DNA from: Pelagibacterium lacus | GTDB taxonomy: Bacteria > Pseudomonadota > Alphaproteobacteria > Rhizobiales > Devosiaceae | NCBI RefSeq assembly: GCF_003345525.1 | Contig: NZ_QQNH01000003.1 | Span: forward strand, 141,992 to 205,991 | Direction: 5' to 3' | DNA: 64,000 nucleotides | Part shown: piece after piece, positions 18,551 to 26,952 of the stretch | How positions within the stretch are numbered: position 1 is the stretch's first letter | How the letters are laid out: every line of letters begins with the position of its first letter | Made by a program: the position numbers and the translations under genes | The notes under the pieces: generated by a model | Database searches by the model: none | What the model was told of the DNA's origin: nothing | The model's input: the letters and a program-made list of their open reading frames with translations, nothing else

Positions 18551-19935
18551 GCCGGGAGGAGGGGCGTGTCGAGGCGTTGCTGGGCTGCCGCCACCCCATC
18601 GTGCTGGCCGGGATGGGCGGGGTGGCGCGCTCGGATCTGGTCGCGGCGGTCACCGAAGCCGGCGGCTTCGGCTTTCTGGGCATGGTGCGCGAGCCCGTCG
18701 GCCTGATCCGGAGCGAGGTGGAGGCGCTGCGCGCGCGGGGCCATCGGAACTTCGGGGTCAACCTCATCCCCGCCGCGACCGACAAGAACCTGCTGGAGCG
18801 GCAGGTCGACGCCATCATCGATCTCGGCGTTCCCGCCGCCATGCTGTTCTGGGCCGTCGACGCCCCTGTGGTGCGGCGCCTGCGCGCGGCGGGGGTCACC
18901 GTGGTGCATCAGGTGGGATCGCCCGAGGAAGCGCGCGAGGCGGTGGAGGCCGGGGCGCAGGCGATCATCGCCCAGGGGTGCGAGGCAGGCGGGCATGTGC
19001 GCGGCACCACTCCCTTGCGCCGCTTGTTGCCTGCGGTCTGCCGCGCGGTCGCCGTGCCGGTGCTGGCGGCTGGGGGGCTGGCCACCGGGACCGATCTCGT
19101 CACCGCCCGGGCCCTCGGCGCGAACGGCATCGTTCTCGGCACCGCGCTGATCGCCGCGAGAGAATCCTTTGCCCATGACCATCACCGCCAAAGGCTGATT
19201 GCCGCCCGGCCCGAGGATACGCTCCTCACCGACGCTTTCCACGTCAACTGGCCCGACGGCGCCATGGTGCGGGTGCTGGCGAGCGCGGTGACCCGGGGAG
19301 AGCGCGGCGACCCGCGCGGCGCCTCGGAAGTGATCGGCGAGGAGGAGGGGCGGCCGATCTACCTGTTCTCCACCGATTCCCCCCTGCGCTCCATGAGCGG
19401 GGATTTCGAGGCCATGGCGCTCTATGCCGGCACCGGTGTCGGCGCTGTCACTGCCATCCGGCCTGCCGCCGCCATTATTGCCGACATCCTCGCTGGGGCC
19501 GACGCCCTCCTGGATGAGGACGGCGACCCCGAACACGCAGTCTCCGCCTCCCCGACCTGTTATGCCGGGGAAATGGGCGGCGCCTATATGGGCCTCCTTG
19601 ACGACGCCGAGACAGCGGCCGAAATGGACGCCATCCTCGCGCTCCTGTCGCAGGGGCTGATCGCCGCGCTGGAGCGGCGGGGCGACGGACCAAATCAGCC
19701 GCCCTTCGAAGGGGCCGATCCGCTCTATGCCCGCCATATCCTCGCCCTGCGGCCATTTGCCTCCGGATCGCCTGGTCGGCCCGCGCCCGAAAGTGGCGTG
19801 GCGCCAGAGGCCCTGCCGGCCGCCATTGCCGCCCGGGTGCGCGCCGTCCTGCCGCGCTTGCCGGAGACCGCGGGCCGGCGGCGATTGCTGGCGCTGGCGC
19901 AGGCGCTGGAAACCAGGGCGATTCCTGTCGTTTGA
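18547..19935 (+). CDS. Nitronate monooxygenase-like flavoprotein with C-terminal DUF6306-like extension
   Basis: Residues 1 to about 320 form a 2-nitropropane-dioxygenase-type TIM barrel: PIVLAGMGGVA at the start, HQVGSPEEAREAVEAGAQAII, the phosphate-binding AQGCEAGGHV and VPVLAAGGLATG. This predicts FMN binding and oxidation of alkyl nitronates, though related enzymes include NADH:quinone reductases. From about residue 335 comes an extra domain beginning SPTCYAGEMGGAYMG, which resembles DUF6306, followed by a low-complexity Ala/Pro-rich tail. It overlaps the DUF488 gene by four bases. Confidence 0.8.
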   Translation: MSREEGRVEALLGCRHPIVLAGMGGVARSDLVAAVTEAGGFGFLGMVREPVGLIRSEVEALRARGHRNFGVNLIPAATDKNLLERQVDAIIDLGVPAAMLFWAVDAPVVRRLRAAGVTVVHQVGSPEEAREAVEAGAQAIIAQGCEAGGHVRGTTPLRRLLPAVCRAVAVPVLAAGGLATGTDLVTARALGANGIVLGTALIAARESFAHDHHRQRLIAARPEDTLLTDAFHVNWPDGAMVRVLASAVTRGERGDPRGASEVIGEEEGRPIYLFSTDSPLRSMSGDFEAMALYAGTGVGAVTAIRPAAAIIADILAGADALLDEDGDPEHAVSASPTCYAGEMGGAYMGLLDDAETAAEMDAILALLSQGLIAALERRGDGPNQPPFEGADPLYARHILALRPFASGSPGRPAPESGVAPEALPAAIAARVRAVLPRLPETAGRRRLLALAQALETRAIPVV

Positions 19936-19998
19936 GGGTTTTTGCTCCGTCTTCGGATGCCATTTCCGGTTGGCGCGGTCGGCCGCGCTGTGAATAAT

Positions 19999-20015
19999 TT
20001 GGAATGCTATTCCAA
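19999..20015. promoter_or_regulatory. IclR-type operator before the iclR gene
   Basis: TTGGAAT-GCT-ATTCCAA is a perfect 7-bp inverted repeat with a 3-base spacer, 43 bases before the regulator start. It matches the known IclR-box form TGGAAnnnnnTTCCA, and a close relative is found at 28938-28952. The placement suggests autoregulation. Confidence 0.65.
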
Positions 20016-20058
20016 TTGAGAAACAAATATCGTAACGTCCCGGCCAAGGAGAGCCCAG

Positions 20059-20883
20059 ATGACAGTTGCCGCAGTTGCCCGGTGCTTGAACGTGCTAGAG
20101 GCTTTGGCCGGAGAGGCGGAATCGGTTGAATTGACCGATCTGGCCGCGCGACTCGACATGCCGGCCAGTGCGCTGCACCGGCTGATGACCACGCTGATCG
20201 CCCAGGGCTGGGTGGTGCAGGACCCGCACAGCCAGCGCTATGCGCTCTCGCTCCGCATGGCGACGCTCGCCTTCCGCAATCTCGATGCCCGCGCGGTGCC
20301 CGATGTGGTGAGCGCCGTATTGCAGAAACTGGCCCGCCGCACCCGGGAATATTGCCGCCTGGCTATTGTCGAGGGCGAGGATCTTGTATGGGTGGCGCGG
20401 GCCCAGGGTGCGGTGACCGGCCTGCGCTACGACCCCGACATGGGTCAGGAAATCGTCCTCCACGCCACCGCCAACGGCAAGGCCTGGCTTTCGACCCTGC
20501 CCGAAGAAGAAGCCTTGCGCATCGTCTATGCAAGGGGCTTTTCCGCCAAGCGCGAGCTGGGCCCCAAAAGCGCCTCGACCATCGACGAGTTCCGCCAGAA
20601 GCTCACCGAGACCCGCCAGCGCGGCTACGGCATCTCGCTCGAGGAGGCCGAGGCCGGCACCGCGGCCATCGCCGTGCCGTTCTTCTCCAGCACCGCGCCG
20701 GGGGCGGCGGTGGCCGGCACGATCAGCGTGGCCGGCCCCACCGTGCGCATCCCGCCCGAACGGTTCGGCGAACTGGCCGAGGCGCTGCACGAGGCGGCGC
20801 GGGAAATCGCCGGCATCTGGCCGCTGCGCAGCCGCCAGCGCGGCCGTCTCAATCATTCTGCTGCCGTAGAGGCCGTATCATGA
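20059..20883 (+). CDS. IclR family transcriptional regulator
   Basis: A 274-residue protein with an N-terminal winged helix-turn-helix (about 5-65, ELTDLAARLDMPASALHRLMTTL) and a C-terminal IclR effector domain (about 80-255), including LHATANGKAWLSTLPEEEA and GYGISLEEAEAGTAAIAVPFF. The latter two are the family's ligand-pocket segments. It has a strong AAGGAG before the ATG. It is the first gene of a run reaching to 26076, overlapping the first permease by ATGA, and probably controls this operon and the genes divergent at 28.9 kb. Confidence 0.92.
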   Translation: MTVAAVARCLNVLEALAGEAESVELTDLAARLDMPASALHRLMTTLIAQGWVVQDPHSQRYALSLRMATLAFRNLDARAVPDVVSAVLQKLARRTREYCRLAIVEGEDLVWVARAQGAVTGLRYDPDMGQEIVLHATANGKAWLSTLPEEEALRIVYARGFSAKRELGPKSASTIDEFRQKLTETRQRGYGISLEEAEAGTAAIAVPFFSSTAPGAAVAGTISVAGPTVRIPPERFGELAEALHEAAREIAGIWPLRSRQRGRLNHSAAVEAVS

Positions 20884-21638
20884 CGCAAATATCGATGCTT
20901 CGGCGGGTGGCCGAGCCGGCCCTCTGGTTCGTCGGCCTTCTTGTGGTCTGGGAAATCCTGGTGCGGGGCTTCGCCGTGCCGACCTTCATCCTGCCCGCGC
21001 CGAGCCAGTTTCTCACCCAGATGGTGGTCGACTATCAAAGGCTGGCCCAGCATGGCTGGGCGACCACCCAGATGATCCTTATCGGCTTTGTGGCCGGTGC
21101 GGTTCCGGGGCTGATCCTCGCCTATCTCATCGCGCGTTTCCGTCTGGCCGAGCAGATCCTTTATCCGGTGGTGGTGTTCATCCAGGGCCTGCCCAAGATC
21201 ACCCTGGCGCCGCTGCTGCTGGTGTGGTTCGGCTTTTCCGACTTCCCGAAAATCCTGCTCACCGCGCTGATCACCTTCTTTCCCGTGCTGGTCGATGCGG
21301 TCACCGGCTTTCGCTCCATCGACAAGCGGCAATATTATCTCAGCCGCTCCATGGGCGCCTCCTGGTGGCAGACCTTCTCCAAATTCGAGCTGCCCACCGC
21401 CGCGCCCTACATCTTCTCGGGCTTCCGCATCACCGTCGTCGTCGCCGTCACCGTGGTGATCGTCGTCGAATGGCTCAATTCCCAGACCGGGCTCGGCTAT
21501 CTGGTGCTGCGCGCCATGGACAGCTCCAACACGCCGCTCCTGTTCGCCATCCTGTTCGTCGGCTCGATGATCGGGGTCGCGCTGAGCGCCTGCGTGACGC
21601 TGGCCGAAAGACTCTTGCTGCCGTGGAAACAGGCCTGA
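20880..21638 (+). CDS. ABC transporter permease (SsuC/TauC/NMT1-type), copy 1
   Basis: A 252-residue inner-membrane protein with about six membrane segments and the BPD-transporter EAA-type loop (DKRQYYLSRSMGASWWQTFSKFELP, about 148-172) that docks onto the ATPase. It is similar to the second permease at 22750, so the complex is probably a heterodimer. It begins inside the iclR stop codon (ATGA). The substrate is unknown; the family carries sulfonates, taurine, pyrimidines and other small organics. Confidence 0.9.
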   Translation: MTQISMLRRVAEPALWFVGLLVVWEILVRGFAVPTFILPAPSQFLTQMVVDYQRLAQHGWATTQMILIGFVAGAVPGLILAYLIARFRLAEQILYPVVVFIQGLPKITLAPLLLVWFGFSDFPKILLTALITFFPVLVDAVTGFRSIDKRQYYLSRSMGASWWQTFSKFELPTAAPYIFSGFRITVVVAVTVVIVVEWLNSQTGLGYLVLRAMDSSNTPLLFAILFVGSMIGVALSACVTLAERLLLPWKQA

Positions 21639-21679
21639 CGGCGCAAGCGGAGAAAAAGCTTCACTTCAAGGAGGATATC

Positions 21680-22681
21680 ATGACTGCATGTTCAACCAAG
21701 GCTCTTATCGTCTCGCTGCTGATGGCGACGGCGCTGCCGGGAGCGGCCCTCGCCCAGGACCATGTCAGCGTCCAGATGAACTGGACGGCGGACTCCGCCC
21801 ATCTGGGCTTCGCCATGGCCGAGAGCCTGGGCATCTATGACGAATACGATCTCGACGTGGAGATGATCGAGGGGCGCGGCTCGGCCGTCGCTGCCCAACT
21901 CGTCGCCACGGGTCAGGTCGATCTGGGCTATGCCGACGCGGTCGCCGCGCTCAACGTGGCGTCCCAGGGTGCGCCGATCCGCATCATCTCGACCATCTGG
22001 AAATCCGGCCAGTTCGGCATCCAGTCCCTGGCCGATTCGGGGATCGAGGGACCCCAGGACCTCATCGGCAAGCGCCTTGCCGTTTCACCCGGCTCGGCCA
22101 TGCTGCCTCTGATTCCGGTGTTCCTGCGCGCCAATGGCATCGCCGAGGGCGACGTGGAGATCACCAACTCGTCGGAAAACGCCTTTATCGGCCTTCTGAC
22201 CTCGGGTCAGGTCGACGCGGTGTCCCAGACGCCGGAAAACATCGTCGTGCCGCTGGCCGCCGAGGGCATCGAAGCCAACAACATGTATTTCTACACCAAT
22301 GGCGTACCGCTGGCGAGCCTCAGCCTCGTCGGCCGCGAGGACAAGCTGGCCGAGCGTCCGGAGGTCTTCTCCCGCTTCCTCGAGGCCACGGCCAGGGGCT
22401 GGCAGGAAGCCATGCAGGACCCCGAAGCCGCCGTCGAGGCGCTGATGGAGATGTTCCCCGAAACCGAACATTCGCGCGAAGCGCTGCTCCAGGCCGCCGA
22501 ATACAGCTTCGCCTCGGTCTGCCCGGGTGGGGAAGGCGACATCATCGGCTACACCTCGGCGGAAACCTGGGACGAGATGTATGACGTGATGACCACGGCC
22601 ATGGACCTCTCCGCCGACCGGCCGGTCGCCGACTACTATACGCTCGATTACACCCCGGAAACGGACGTTCTCTGCAATTGA
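21680..22681 (+). CDS. ABC transporter substrate-binding protein (NMT1/THI5-like)
   Basis: A 333-residue periplasmic binding protein. The signal peptide is residues 1-25 (MTACSTKALIVSLLMATALP..., cleavage after ALA). The mature protein opens VSVQMNWTADSAHLGFAMAESLGIY, the typical NMT1/THI5 N-terminal strand and loop. Two Cys near the C-terminus (ASVCPGG and the penultimate Cys) may form a disulfide. A strong AAGGAGGATATC precedes the ATG. It sits between the two permease genes and is followed by a stable hairpin. Confidence 0.9.
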   Translation: MTACSTKALIVSLLMATALPGAALAQDHVSVQMNWTADSAHLGFAMAESLGIYDEYDLDVEMIEGRGSAVAAQLVATGQVDLGYADAVAALNVASQGAPIRIISTIWKSGQFGIQSLADSGIEGPQDLIGKRLAVSPGSAMLPLIPVFLRANGIAEGDVEITNSSENAFIGLLTSGQVDAVSQTPENIVVPLAAEGIEANNMYFYTNGVPLASLSLVGREDKLAERPEVFSRFLEATARGWQEAMQDPEAAVEALMEMFPETEHSREALLQAAEYSFASVCPGGEGDIIGYTSAETWDEMYDVMTTAMDLSADRPVADYYTLDYTPETDVLCN

Positions 22682-22704
22682 GCGCCAACGGCTCCGCGCC
22701 AAGA

Positions 22705-22728
22705 TCGAGCGGGCCATCGCCCGCTCGA
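22705..22728 (+). repeat. Intercistronic hairpin after the binding-protein gene
   Basis: TCGAGCGGG and its exact complement flank a 6-base loop, 24 bases after the binding-protein stop. There is no T-run, so it is more likely to protect the upstream mRNA, raising binding-protein yield, than to terminate. Confidence 0.55.
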
Positions 22729-22749
22729 AACAGATCATAGGCTGCAATC

Positions 22750-23577
22750 ATGTCGGAACAGGCTTTGAGCACCCCTCAAACCGAACGCTCCCCCCTCTGG
22801 TACAGGCTGGACCGCCTCCGCTCGTCCTTCGCGGGCTCGGCCGTGCTCGGCCTTTTGGCCATCGCCGCGCTGCTCGGCCTGTGGGAGTGGCTGGCGACGC
22901 TTTACAACGTGCCGCTCTGGCTGGTGCCCAAGCCCTCCAACTTCCTCGGCCGGCTGGTGTCGGACTGGCAGATGATCGGCGGCCACGCCATCGCCACCTC
23001 GATCACCATCGTCGAGGGCTTTGCGCTCGGCGTGCTGATCGCCGTTCCCCTCGCCCTGGCCATCGCCGCCATTCCCGCCCTGGAGCGCGGGCTCTATCCG
23101 GTGATCGTCTTTCTCAACATCATGCCCAAGACCGTCATCGGGCCCATTCTGATCGTCTGGTTCGGGATCGGCCCGCTGGTCGCGGCGCTCATCGTCTTCC
23201 TGATGTGCTTTTTCCCCATCCTGGTCGACGCCATGTCCGGCTTCAAGGCCGTCGACAAGCGCCTGTTCTACATTTCGCGCACCATGGGCGCCAATGAGTG
23301 GCAGAGCTTCTGGAAGTTCCGCCTGCCGGCCGCCATGCCGCATATCTTTTCCGGGATGAAGATCGGCGTGGTCAAGGCCGTCGAGGGCGTAATCGTCGCC
23401 GAATTCATCGCATCCAATCGCGGACTGGGATTCATGGTCATGCAGGCCTCCGCCTTCATGGATATTTCTCTCATGTTCGCCGGGCTGGTGGCCGCCGCCA
23501 TCGTCGCCCTGTTCTTCAACGGCGCCATGAGCGTGGCCGAACGGGTTCTGATGCCCTGGTCGCGGGCCGGACACTAG
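22750..23577 (+). CDS. ABC transporter permease (SsuC/TauC/NMT1-type), copy 2
   Basis: A 275-residue permease with six predicted membrane segments and the cytoplasmic EAA-type loop (DKRLFYISRTMGANEWQSFWKFRLP, about 173-197). It is paralogous to the copy at 20880; the loops align well. A cytosolic N-terminal extension of about 25 residues precedes the first membrane helix. It lies between the binding-protein gene and the ATPase gene (14 bases). Confidence 0.9.
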   Translation: MSEQALSTPQTERSPLWYRLDRLRSSFAGSAVLGLLAIAALLGLWEWLATLYNVPLWLVPKPSNFLGRLVSDWQMIGGHAIATSITIVEGFALGVLIAVPLALAIAAIPALERGLYPVIVFLNIMPKTVIGPILIVWFGIGPLVAALIVFLMCFFPILVDAMSGFKAVDKRLFYISRTMGANEWQSFWKFRLPAAMPHIFSGMKIGVVKAVEGVIVAEFIASNRGLGFMVMQASAFMDISLMFAGLVAAAIVALFFNGAMSVAERVLMPWSRAGH

Positions 23578-23591
23578 GAAAGCTCAGCACA

Positions 23592-24416
23592 ATGAACCAA
23601 GTATCGATGACAAGCGCCCTGTCGACCGGCCAGACCTCCGTCGCCGGAGCCTCCATCACCGCACAGGCCATCACCAAGACCTATGGCGAAGGCCCGGCCG
23701 CCTTCCATGCCCTTGGTCCCATCGATCTCGATATCAAGCCCGGCGAGTTCGTCAGCCTGATCGGCCCCTCCGGCTGCGGCAAGAGCACGACGCTGCTGCT
23801 CGCCTCGGGGCTCGAGCCCCTGAGTTCGGGAACCCTCGAGGTCGACGGCAAGCCGCTCACGAGGCCCCTTTCGGAGGTGGGGATCGTGTTCCAGGACCAT
23901 CTGCTGCTCGATTTCCGCACCGCGCTCGACAATGTCATGTTGCAGCAGGAAATCCGCGGTCTCGATAAGGCCGTCATCCGCGAGCGCGCCGACATGCTGT
24001 TCGACCGGCTGGGGCTCAAGGGCGCCCAGAAGAAATATCCCCGCCAGCTTTCCGGCGGCATGCGCCAGCGCGTGTCGATCGCCCGGGCCCTGGTGCACGA
24101 CCCCTCCATGCTGCTGATGGACGAGCCCTTCGGCGCGCTCGACGCCATCACCCGCACCCAGATCCGCCACGACCTGGAAATGCTGTGGCTCGAAACCCGC
24201 AAGACGGTCCTCTTCATCACCCATTCCATCGAGGAGGCGGTGGGCCTTTCGGACCGGGTGCTGGTGATGTCGACCAGCCCGGGGCGGATCATCGAGGAGA
24301 TCAAGATCGACCTGCCGCGCCCGCGCCCGGCCCATCTGGGCGAATATCCCGAATTTTCCGCCTATGCCGAGAAGATCTATTCGATCTTCGCCAAGCTCGG
24401 CGTCTACAAGTTTTGA
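23592..24416 (+). CDS. ABC transporter ATP-binding protein
   Basis: A 274-residue ATPase of the SsuB/TauB group: Walker A GPSGCGKST (about 58-66), signature LSGGMRQR (about 153-160), Walker B LLMDEPFGALD (about 174-184) and switch His in FITHSIEEA. It energises import by the two permeases. The start at 23592 has only a weak ribosome binding site, so coupling to the preceding permease is likely; the ATG at 23607 is an alternative. Confidence 0.9.
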   Translation: MNQVSMTSALSTGQTSVAGASITAQAITKTYGEGPAAFHALGPIDLDIKPGEFVSLIGPSGCGKSTTLLLASGLEPLSSGTLEVDGKPLTRPLSEVGIVFQDHLLLDFRTALDNVMLQQEIRGLDKAVIRERADMLFDRLGLKGAQKKYPRQLSGGMRQRVSIARALVHDPSMLLMDEPFGALDAITRTQIRHDLEMLWLETRKTVLFITHSIEEAVGLSDRVLVMSTSPGRIIEEIKIDLPRPRPAHLGEYPEFSAYAEKIYSIFAKLGVYKF

Positions 24417-24430
24417 GACGGGGAGTTATC

Positions 24431-25249
24431 GTGTCGGCGGGCAGGATCGTCATCAATCACGCCACGGTGCGCGAGACCGCCGACATGGTGGCCTTTGCGC
24501 GCCTGTGCGCCGAGCGCGGGCTCGATACCGTCTCCATCTGGGGTTCGGAAATCGACAAGGTGGGAGAGAAGGCGGCCCGCGCGGCGCTCGAGGAAACCGG
24601 CCTCAAGGTGTCGGGCTATAACCGGGTCGGCCCATTCGAGCCGCAATTTCTCGACCGGGCCCGCTTCGAGCTCGAACGGGCGGCGCGCTTCGGGGCCGAT
24701 CACGTGCTGGTTTTCACCGGCGGGCTGGCCTCCGGAGACCGCGATCTCGCCGCCTGCCGCCGCCGCCACGAGGATGTCATCGGTAGTCTGCTCGATCTGG
24801 CCCGCGATGTGGGGATCACGCTCGCCCTCGAACCGCTCCATCCCATGCTGGTCGGCGATCGCACCACCCTCGCCAGCCTCTCCCATGCCAATGCCCTGTG
24901 CGATGCGCTGGGCGAGGGGGTCGGCATCGTCATCGACGTGCATCACGTCTGGTGGGACGAAAGGCTGGGCGCCGAGATCGCGCGCGCCGGGCAAGCCAGG
25001 CGCATTGTCGGCTATCACGTCAATGACTGGCTCGTCCCCACCCGGCATCTGCTGCGCGACCGCGGCATGATGGGCGATGGGGTGATCGACCTTGCCGGGG
25101 TGACCCGGATGGTCCGCGACGCCGGCTTTGCCGGCCCCATCGAGGTGGAGATCTTTTCCGACGACTGGGCGCGGCGCAGCGCGGCCGAGGTGATCGATCT
25201 TTCCATCGCACGCTGCGCGGCGATTTTTGGCGGAGCGCTCGCGGCATGA
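24431..25249 (+). CDS. Sugar phosphate isomerase/epimerase-type TIM-barrel enzyme
   Basis: A 272-residue protein of the xylose-isomerase-like/AP-endonuclease-2 superfamily. Candidate metal ligands are the Glu in LALEPLHPM, the Asp-His cluster in VIDVHHVWWD, the His in GYHVNDW and the Glu in IEVEIFSDDW. Family members include epimerases and 3-dehydroshikimate dehydratase. Given two shikimate-dehydrogenase-like neighbours, a dehydratase acting on a cyclohexane-type acid is one possibility (inference). The GTG start at 24431 follows GGGGAG, and the gene overlaps the next one by four bases. Confidence 0.8.
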   Translation: MSAGRIVINHATVRETADMVAFARLCAERGLDTVSIWGSEIDKVGEKAARAALEETGLKVSGYNRVGPFEPQFLDRARFELERAARFGADHVLVFTGGLASGDRDLAACRRRHEDVIGSLLDLARDVGITLALEPLHPMLVGDRTTLASLSHANALCDALGEGVGIVIDVHHVWWDERLGAEIARAGQARRIVGYHVNDWLVPTRHLLRDRGMMGDGVIDLAGVTRMVRDAGFAGPIEVEIFSDDWARRSAAEVIDLSIARCAAIFGGALAA

Positions 25250-26076
25250 CCGACCTCATTCCCAATCTCGACGGGAGCTCGCGCATCTATGCGGTGTTCG
25301 GAGACCCGATCGCCCAGGTGCAGACCCCGGCCCTGATCAACCCCCTGTTCGCCGCCGCCGGGCGCAATCTCTTCGCGGTGCCCTTCCACGTGACCGCCGC
25401 CGCCTTCCCGGCCACCTGGGACGCTTTGGCCGCCCTGCCCAATATTGCCGGGATCGGCGTCACCGTGCCGCACAAGATCGCGGCGGCACAGCGCTGCGAT
25501 ACGCTGACCGATACGGCCCAGGCGGTGGGCGCGGTCAATTCCATCCAGCGCGATGGCGAGGGGCGTCTGCATGGCGCGCTGTTCGACGGGGTCGGCTTCG
25601 TTGCCGGGCTGGGCGATGCGGCCGACAGGCTCCGCAATGCCCGCGTGCTGATGGTCGGGGCCGGTGGCGCCGGGCGGGCTATTGCCCATGCGCTCGCCGC
25701 AGCGGGGGTGGCCCGGCTCGATCTCATGGATCTCAGCCCGCAATCGATCGCCGACACCGCCGCCATCGCCAATGCCGCCGCCGGGCAGGAGATCGCATTC
25801 CCGGCCGAAGGCGGACGCTTCGACCATGACGTGATCGTCAATGCCTCGCCGATCGGGCTCAAGGGCGACGCCCGCTTCCCGGTGCCCGAGGCGGCGCTGG
25901 AGCCGGGCATGCTGGTCGCCGATATCGCGGCACTGGGCAAGATCACCCCGCTGCTCGAAGCCGCCCGGCGCCGGGGCTGCGCGACCTCTGACGGCCATGA
26001 CATGCTCACCGCCCAGATCGCCATCATCGCCGGCTTCGCAGCCGGCCTGCCGGCCGGGACGGCACTCGTCGCTTGA
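25246..26076 (+). CDS. Shikimate dehydrogenase-like oxidoreductase, copy 1
   Basis: A 276-residue AroE-fold protein. The catalytic Lys77 (GVTVPHK) and the dinucleotide loop GAGGAG (about 138-143) are present, as is the Asp in LFDGVGF. However, the shikimate-carboxylate motif, normally SxS in a GNPIAHSxSP context, reads GDPIAQVQTP here. The two serines are replaced by Val and Thr, so the substrate is probably not shikimate itself. It begins with an ATGA overlap and is the last gene of the iclR run. Housekeeping AroE is a less likely role. Confidence 0.82.
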   Translation: MTDLIPNLDGSSRIYAVFGDPIAQVQTPALINPLFAAAGRNLFAVPFHVTAAAFPATWDALAALPNIAGIGVTVPHKIAAAQRCDTLTDTAQAVGAVNSIQRDGEGRLHGALFDGVGFVAGLGDAADRLRNARVLMVGAGGAGRAIAHALAAAGVARLDLMDLSPQSIADTAAIANAAAGQEIAFPAEGGRFDHDVIVNASPIGLKGDARFPVPEAALEPGMLVADIAALGKITPLLEAARRRGCATSDGHDMLTAQIAIIAGFAAGLPAGTALVA

Positions 26077-26080
26077 GGCC

Positions 26081-26135
26081 AAAGCGTTTCCAGGAAAAGT
26101 GGAACCGGTTTTCCGGTTCGGAAACGCGATAAAAC
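26081..26135. repeat. Hyphomicrobiales-type interspersed hairpin repeat
   Basis: Outer 8-bp arms (GCGTTTCC at 26084-26091 and its complement at 26120-26127) enclose an inner 7-bp stem with a TTTT loop (26102-26119). The series GCGTTTCC, GGAAAAGTGG, AACCGGTTTTCC, GGAAACGCG is one I recognise from intergenic repeats in many rhizobial genomes. It sits between two convergent genes and could also act as a bidirectional terminator. Confidence 0.7.
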
Positions 26136-26142
26136 AGAGAAC

Positions 26143-26952
26143 CTAAGCCCAGATTGCCATGAAGTGCTCGGCGGTCAGCCCCACCTGCCCATGGATCATT
26201 TCAAGCCCGGAATGAATCTGGGCGTTACGGGCCCTCGCCGCTTCGAGCAGCGCGGTGATCTCGGGCTTGGCCACCACTTCGGCTACCGTCATCGTCTCGT
26301 CGAGCACATCGGGAGGGAAGGGCAGCGGGTCGCTCGCCGCCATGCCCAGAGCCGTCGCGTTGATGACGAGGGCGCCGCGCTCCGGCACCACCGGGCCGGC
26401 CACGGCAAAATTGCGGCCGGCGGCGCTGTTGATGGCCTGGACCAGCGCCTCGGCCTTGGATGGCGTGCGGTTGGCGATGGTGAGTCTTGCGATGCCCGCT
26501 TCGAGGAGAGCGAAGGCGATGGCCATGGCGGCGCCACCGGCCCCCACCATCACCGCGTCGCGGCCTTCGAGAGGGATATTCTTCGCCCTCAGCCCGCCGA
26601 CAAAGCCCACGCCGTCGAATTGATAGCCGCGGAAGCTGCCATCGCGCTCCCGCCGCACCAGATTGACCGCCCCGACCCGCGCCGCCAGCGGGTCGATGCT
26701 GTCGCACAGCGCAAGCGCCGCCTGCTTATGGGGCAGGGTGACGCCGAAGCCGATGAGATTGGGCATGGCTTTCAGCCCCTGCCACACGGTCGCGAGGTCT
26801 GCGGCCGGCACATGCAGCGGCACGCAGGCGATATCGGCCCCCGCCTTGGCGAAGATCGCGTTGATGGCCGTGGGCGTACGCACCTGGGCGATGGGATCGC
26901 CGATCAGCCCCATCAGACGCGTCGTGCCGCTGATCGCCACGCCGTCTACCAT
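26143..26952 (-). CDS. Shikimate dehydrogenase-like oxidoreductase, copy 2
   Basis: A 269-residue AroE-fold protein related to copy 1 but clearly diverged. Lys76 in GVTLPHK is the catalytic lysine, GAGGAAM is the nucleotide-binding loop and ANRTPSK contains an Arg expected for NADP. The substrate motif again departs from the shikimate form: GDPIAQVRTP. Its start overlaps the end of the FG-GAP gene by 7 bases, so it is the second gene of that operon. It is convergent with copy 1, separated only by the repeat. Confidence 0.82.
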   Translation of the reverse strand: MVDGVAISGTTRLMGLIGDPIAQVRTPTAINAIFAKAGADIACVPLHVPAADLATVWQGLKAMPNLIGFGVTLPHKQAALALCDSIDPLAARVGAVNLVRRERDGSFRGYQFDGVGFVGGLRAKNIPLEGRDAVMVGAGGAAMAIAFALLEAGIARLTIANRTPSKAEALVQAINSAAGRNFAVAGPVVPERGALVINATALGMAASDPLPFPPDVLDETMTVAEVVAKPEITALLEAARARNAQIHSGLEMIHGQVGLTAEHFMAIWA

